Positions 59,943 through 64,000 of a stretch of DNA of 64,000 nucleotides are shown piece after piece. The notes beneath the pieces are model-generated. The model saw nothing but the letters and a program-made list of their open reading frames with translations. It made no database searches and had not been told where the DNA came from. The DNA is taken from positions 3,011,345 to 3,075,344 of the forward strand of contig NZ_GG770539.1 of the NCBI RefSeq assembly GCF_000154905.1, in the 5' to 3' direction. Numbering within the stretch: the first letter of the stretch is position 1; each line of letters begins with the position of its first letter. The translations under genes and the position numbers were made by a program. The DNA comes from Streptomyces sp. SPB074 (GTDB taxonomy: Bacteria > Actinomycetota > Actinomycetes > Streptomycetales > Streptomycetaceae).

Positions 59943-60032
59943 AAATCTGTGGATAACTCAGTGGAAGTGGATAATCGCGTCACTCATACCGGTGACGAGA
60001 GTGAGAGAAGTACCGGAGTTATCCACAGATTT
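59943..60032. promoter_or_regulatory. 17-bp perfect inverted repeat containing DnaA boxes
   Basis: AAATCTGTGGATAACTC (59943-59959) is repeated inverted at 60016-60032. Each arm holds a perfect TTATCCACA DnaA box (59948-59956 reverse, 60019-60027 forward). A third, TTATCCACT, lies at 59966-59974 (reverse). Arms are 56 bp apart. Confidence 0.75.
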
Positions 60033-60207
60033 AAGCTCGGCGCTGCCGATCGACCACGGACCGTGACAGGCTGTGCATCAGAAGCTCCCCAGCCGCAGCG
60101 GCGGGCGGGGCTGGACGTAACACGCACGAAAGTGAGCGGGGCTCCCGCAGGGGAGGGGGAAGGCGATGACAGGGCGGACATACCGCACCAAACGGCCGCA
60201 GACATGC

Positions 60208-60243
60208 GACGACCCCCGCCGGGGGGGGAGGGCGGGGGTCGTC
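60208..60243. terminator. Strong GC hairpin upstream of the HAD gene
   Basis: A perfect 13-bp stem (60208-60220 against 60231-60243) with a G-rich 10-nt loop. It lies 135 bp before the HAD gene and may stop readthrough or act as a leader structure. Confidence 0.6.
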
Positions 60244-60378
60244 TTCACGGCCGACTCCGGGGGGAGGAGCCGGGCCGTGTCAGACACGGTCGCGAACGAT
60301 CCGTGACTTCCATGGTGTACCCGAGCCCCCTCTCAGGCAAACCCGTACGCGCCGCCTTACGCCGAATGGAGGGCGCCT

Positions 60379-61206
60379 ATGCTCAGGCCCGTGGAAAACC
60401 ACTCCTTGCCGCGCACGGCCGCCTTCTTCGACCTCGACAAGACCGTCATTGCGAAGTCGAGCACACTCACGTTCAGCAAGTCCTTCTATCAAGGCGGACT
60501 GATCAACCGCAGGGCCGCTCTGCGAACGGCGTACACCCAGTTCGTCTTCCTCGTGGGCGGTGCCGATCACGACCAAATGGAGCGGATGCGGTCCTATCTG
60601 TCCTCTCTGTGCCGCGGCTGGAACGTGCGGCAGGTCAAGGAGATCGTGGCAGAGACCTTGCACGACCTCATCGACCCGATCATCTACGACGAGGCGGCGT
60701 CCCTCATCGAGGAACATCACGCGGCGGGGCGCGATGTCGTGATCGTCTCCACCTCGGGCGCCGAAGTGGTCGAGCCGATCGGTGAGTTGCTGGGCGCCGA
60801 CCGGGTCGTCGCGACCCGCATGGTGGTGGGTGAGGACGGGTGCTACACGGGAGAGGTGGAGTACTACGCCTACGGCCCGACCAAGGCAGAGGCGGTGAAG
60901 GAACTGGCCGCGACGGAGGGCTACGACCTGGCCCGCTGCTACGCCTACAGCGACTCGGCGACCGACCTGCCGATGCTGGAAGCGGTGGGAAACCCGGCAG
61001 CGGTCAACCCCGACCGCGCCCTGCGGAAGGAGGCACTGGCGCGCGAGTGGCCGGTACTGGATTTCCACCGTCCGGTACGGCTCAAGCAGCGCCTGCCGAG
61101 GTTCCGGCCGCCCACGCCGGTCCTCTTCGCCGCGGCAGCGGTCGGCGCCGTCGCCGCCGCGGGGCTGGTCTGGTACTCCAGCCGCCGCCGCTCCCTCACG
61201 AGCTGA
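60379..61206 (+). CDS. HAD-IB family hydrolase with C-terminal membrane anchor
   Basis: 275 residues from ATG 60379 with GGAGGG six bases upstream; GTG 60391 is an alternative. Motif I is FFDLDKT, motif II VIVSTSG, and motif III/IV AYSDSATDLPML. This is the SerB-like HAD-IB group of phosphomonoesterases. A terminal helix (VLFAAAAVGAVAAAGLVWY) and RRR tail anchor it. In S. coelicolor the equivalent gene beside the Tad cluster is, from memory, annotated as morphology-associated. Confidence 0.9.
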   Translation: MLRPVENHSLPRTAAFFDLDKTVIAKSSTLTFSKSFYQGGLINRRAALRTAYTQFVFLVGGADHDQMERMRSYLSSLCRGWNVRQVKEIVAETLHDLIDPIIYDEAASLIEEHHAAGRDVVIVSTSGAEVVEPIGELLGADRVVATRMVVGEDGCYTGEVEYYAYGPTKAEAVKELAATEGYDLARCYAYSDSATDLPMLEAVGNPAAVNPDRALRKEALAREWPVLDFHRPVRLKQRLPRFRPPTPVLFAAAAVGAVAAAGLVWYSSRRRSLTS

Positions 61207-61298
61207 GCCCCCACTCGTGATCCCCCCGAGCCCTCGCACCCCGACCACGGGATGCGAGGAGGCCGTCGCCGACGGCTCACCCACTCGGGGAGGGCGCT

Positions 61299-62123
61299 TC
61301 AAGCAGCCCCGCGCTGAAGCGCCTCGCACACGGCGGTGGACTCGCGCGCGCCGAGTTCCACCGCCCGCGCACAGTGCCGAATCCAGTCGGCCACACCCGC
61401 CGGGGTGCCGGTGACATAGCCGGCCAGGGCTCGGGAGTACTCCTCGGCTCCCAGCTCCGCGTGCCCGACCTCGGCGGGGCACACCGCCTTCGGGTCGAGG
61501 CCCAAACCGACCAGCACGATGCGCTCGGCGGCGCGCGCGACCAGCCCGTTGCACGTCGTGAAGGGGCGGAGGGCGAGGAGTTCGCCGTGCACGATCGCGG
61601 CGACGACGAGGGCGGGCGCCTTGGAACCGGCGCCGAGCAGGCCGGTCAGTGCCTCCAGCCTGGCGGCGGTCTCGGCCGCGTCGGGGAGAACGAGGCCGAG
61701 GTCGTGATCCCGCACGCCCTCGCCCGCCACCCGGGGCCGCCCCACCTCGGGGGCCTCCCGGGCTTCGGCCACCACGTGCAGCCGGGCCAGTACGCGCAGG
61801 GGCGACTGGCCCCACACGGAAAGGAGCTGGCCCGCCTCGGCGCTCAGCCGCAGCGCCGCGCCCACCGTGCGCGCCTCGGGCTCCGAGCCGAAGTCGCTGC
61901 GGCGCCGCACCTCCTCCAGCGCCCAGTCCGACCCGTCGAGCGCCGCGGAGGCCCGGGCACCGCGCAGCGCCGCCTCGGAGCTGATCTCGTTGCTGCGGCG
62001 CCGCATGACCCGGTGGGCGTAGACCCGGTCCACGGCGGTGCGGACGGATTCGACCGCTTCGGGCACCCCGGGAAGGTCCGCGAGGGCGGCGAACGGGTCT
62101 GCGGCCGCTGCTGTCGTACTCAT
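61299..62123 (-). CDS. Fic/DOC-like protein with degenerate active site
   Basis: 274 residues from ATG 62123. LLALRPFTTCNGLVARAAERIVL occupies the place of the Fic motif HPFxxGNGR, but His is replaced by Arg and the first Gly by Cys. AMPylation by the usual mechanism is therefore unlikely. The N-terminal part is helical (EISSEAALRGARASAALDGSDWALEEVRRR), as in class II Fic proteins with an inhibitory helix. Widespread in Streptomyces; role unknown. Confidence 0.75.
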   Translation of the reverse strand: MSTTAAAADPFAALADLPGVPEAVESVRTAVDRVYAHRVMRRRSNEISSEAALRGARASAALDGSDWALEEVRRRSDFGSEPEARTVGAALRLSAEAGQLLSVWGQSPLRVLARLHVVAEAREAPEVGRPRVAGEGVRDHDLGLVLPDAAETAARLEALTGLLGAGSKAPALVVAAIVHGELLALRPFTTCNGLVARAAERIVLVGLGLDPKAVCPAEVGHAELGAEEYSRALAGYVTGTPAGVADWIRHCARAVELGARESTAVCEALQRGAA

Positions 62124-62224
62124 GAGTAAGACCCTACGCATTCGGGGCACCGGCCCCTCGAAGGAGTGGTGTTCTTCACGCGGATAAGACACGAATCGCC
62201 ACCGGCTCTCTACGCTACGTGAAT

Positions 62225-63255
62225 ATGAAGATCGCTTTCGTAGGGAAGGGCGGCAGCGGCAAGACGACGCTGGCCGCACTCTTCGTCCGCCACCTGGCGC
62301 GGACCGGCGCTCCCGTCCTCGCGGTGGACGCCGACATCAACCAGCACCTGGGGGTGGCCTCGGCCTGGCGGAGGAGGAGGCCGCCACGTTGCCCGCCATG
62401 GGCGTGCGGCTCCCCTTCATCAAGGAGTACCTGCGCGGGAGCAATCCCCGTATCGCCTCGGTCGACGCCATGATCAAGACCACCCCTCCGGGGACGGGTT
62501 CGCGACTGTTGCGGGTGCGGGAGGCGAACCCCGTGCACGACGCCTGTGCCCGCCGCGTGGAACTGGACGGGGCCGACGCCGGGCTCATGGTCGCCGGGGC
62601 GTTCACCGAAGCTGACCTCGGGGTGGCCTGCTACCACTCCAAGGTCGGGGCGGTCGAGCTGTACCTGAACCACCTGATCGACGGCCGGGACGAATACGTG
62701 GTGGTGGACATGACCGCCGGCGCGGACTCCTTCGCCTCCGGTCTGTTCACCCGCTTCGACATGACCTTCCTCGTGGCCGAGCCGACCCGGCGGGGAGTGT
62801 CGGTGTATCGCCAATACAAGCAGTACGCGCGGGACTTCGGGGTGGAGCTGCGGGTCGTGGGCAACAAGGTGAACGAGCCGGAGGACCTCGCTTTCCTGCG
62901 GGACGAGATCGGCGATGACCTGCTGGTGACGGTCGGCGGCTCGCGGTGGGTGCGCGCGATGGAGAAGGGGTGCCCGGCGCCGTTCGGGGAGCTGGAGGAG
63001 GAGAACAGGGCGGCTCTGACCCGCCTCCAGAAGTGCGTGGACGCCACCTACGCCCGGCGGGACTGGGAGCGGTACACCCGGCAGATGGTGCACTTCCACC
63101 TCAAGAACGCGCAGAGCTGGGGAAACGAGCGCACAGGCGCCAACCTCGCCTCCCAGGTCGACCCCGACTTCGTCCTCGACGAGAGCGGGCGGAAACGAAT
63201 TCCGGGCGGTTTGCGGCACCTGCTCGACCAGGACGCGGTGACGGACGCGGTCTGA
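62225..63255 (+). pseudogene. MinD/CooC-like ATPase with a one-base deletion
   Basis: ATG 62225 opens MKIAFVGKGGSGKTTLAALFVRHL, a deviant Walker A, then VDADINQHLGVA. After 62358 the frame must change to read GLAEEEAATLPAMGVRLPFIKEYL and on to 63255. One C is missing in GGCCTC at about 62357-62361; restoring it gives 343 residues. Later motifs VVVDMTAGADSFASGLF and FLVAEPTRRGVSVYRQY are intact. The family includes CooC-type metal-insertion and MinD-like switch ATPases. As a conserved chromosomal gene its breakage may be a sequencing error. Confidence 0.82.
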
Positions 63256-64000
63256 CAGGGGACGGGCTGGCTCTTGGCGGTTTGCGGGGGCGCCGGTCGC
63301 CGGTCGCCGGGCGCCGGTCGCCGGGCGCCGGTCGCCGGTCGCCGGTCGCCTCGGATGGTGAGCTGCTCCGGTGTGGCGCGCGAGTGCCGACGTCAGGGAC
63401 GGACGAGGCGTGGCACGAGGGGCGAGGCCGTGCGTATCCACCCGTCCGGGGCTTGAGGCGGTGTCCGTACGACGGCGCCAGAAGGGCCCGCTCGGAGGTT
63501 CGGAAGGCCCGCGGCCCGGAAAACGATGTCTGGAGCCCGGGGCTCGCCGTCCGATCCGGCTGGTGTGCGGGCGTCGCAGTGACACGCGTGGGCGAAAACC
63601 TGTTGGTTCGTTGACCGCTCGGGGCTCCACGATGGAGGGGACCGGAAGAGGCGCCGGGTTGACGCCGCGAGCGGGGGATGCGAGAGCGGTTCGCCCGGTC
63701 CGGGGAGAGCGGTTGATGGCCTGGAGCCCTTGTGCGGCGGGGAATCGCGCACGGCCGCGACGTGCGCGCCGGGGGCCTCGGGGCCGGGTGTTCGAACCGA
63801 GGGGGCGGCGCGGGGACGGGCCCGGGGAGGGGCGGTCGGGGCAATACGGGCCACAGGGGCGGGTGTTCCGTGTAGCGTCCGGATCACGGTCTGCGTCGTT
63901 CCTCCCGAACCGGCCCCTCCCCCGGCCCGGGACCCGTACGATCAGCCCTGAGCCCGCGCCTGGGCAGGCACCCCGAATGCCGGTCCGGGCACGGAGGCGG
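63256..64000. other. Intergenic region up to the right edge
   Basis: 745 bp with only chance frames. It begins with a 7-bp tandem repeat (63291-63350). It may include the promoter of the next gene outside the window. Confidence 0.45.
63291..63350. repeat. 7-bp tandem repeat, about 8.5 copies
   Basis: CGCCGGT is repeated eight times and a part, with CGCCGGG at the third and fifth units. It starts 35 bp past the MinD-like gene stop. Confidence 0.9.

Larger units (their letters stand above)
59645..60378. other. Divergent promoter region between the Tad operon and the HAD gene
   Basis: 734 bp. It contains the DnaA-box inverted repeat (59943-60032) and a strong hairpin (60208-60243). A 46-codon frame from ATG 60166 with GAGGGGGAAGG upstream could be translated but reads through the hairpin and looks random. 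Confidence 0.5.

Noticed and set aside
63393..63951. Several frames in the last 700 bp
   Set aside because: Composition is Pro/Arg/Ala-rich with no ribosome site, motif or neighbour overlap.

Overview
The window is high-GC actinobacterial DNA, almost certainly Streptomyces. The evidence is very high GC, frequent GTG and TTG starts, four-base ATGA/GTGA/TTGA gene overlaps, and a core block that carries bldG. It has two parts that meet at a tRNA-Thr(CGT) gene at 35026-35099 (minus strand).

Positions 1 to about 34,500 are accessory DNA, best read as one arm of an integrative conjugative element that moves by a type IV secretion-like apparatus (not the FtsK/TraB route of classic actinomycete AICEs). 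Left to right it holds a probable toxin tail with its immunity gene (1-708), a DUF1877-type gene, a beta-class DNA methyltransferase, and then a long plus-strand transfer operon. That operon encodes an NlpC/P60 wall hydrolase, small membrane proteins, a TrbL/VirB6-like channel, an SCO6880-type protein, a VirB4 ATPase, a MoxR AAA+ ATPase paired with an HExxH-VWA protein, a small cargo set (unknown protein, MFS exporter, ATP-grasp ligase), a VirD4/TraG coupling protein, a DnaB-N-like protein and a C5-cytosine methyltransferase. An IS5-family insertion sequence, a winged-helix regulator, excisionase, XRE regulator and tyrosine integrase follow. No relaxase, replication initiator or second end is seen, so the element continues beyond the left edge.

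Between the integrase and the tRNA lies an orphan type I-E-like CRISPR array (14 repeats, no cas genes). A TnpB gene begins 18 bp from the youngest, leader-side repeat, where the leader should be. Degenerate repeats and a gene remnant mark the old end.

Positions 35,026 to 64,000 are conserved chromosome, mostly on the minus strand. Genes are tRNA-Thr, a secreted tripeptidyl-aminopeptidase-like hydrolase, holB, a membrane-fused thymidylate kinase, topA, a methyltransferase, a lipoprotein, an anti-sigma factor with bldG, a divergent DUF1998-type helicase, a complete Tad/Flp-type pilus operon (TadZ-A-B-C, a Flp/DUF4244 protein, two TadE-like proteins), a HAD hydrolase, a degenerate Fic protein and a MinD-like ATPase. 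The gene order matches what I remember of the S. coelicolor SCO3540-SCO3560 region.

Several genes are broken by single-base indels in short homopolymers (TraG-like, C5 methyltransferase with three indels, a small gene at 11777, and the chromosomal MinD-like gene), and the TrbL-like gene has one in-frame TAA. Because a core gene is hit the same way, uncorrected sequencing indels are as likely as real decay. Read-level checking decides whether the element is still able to transfer.
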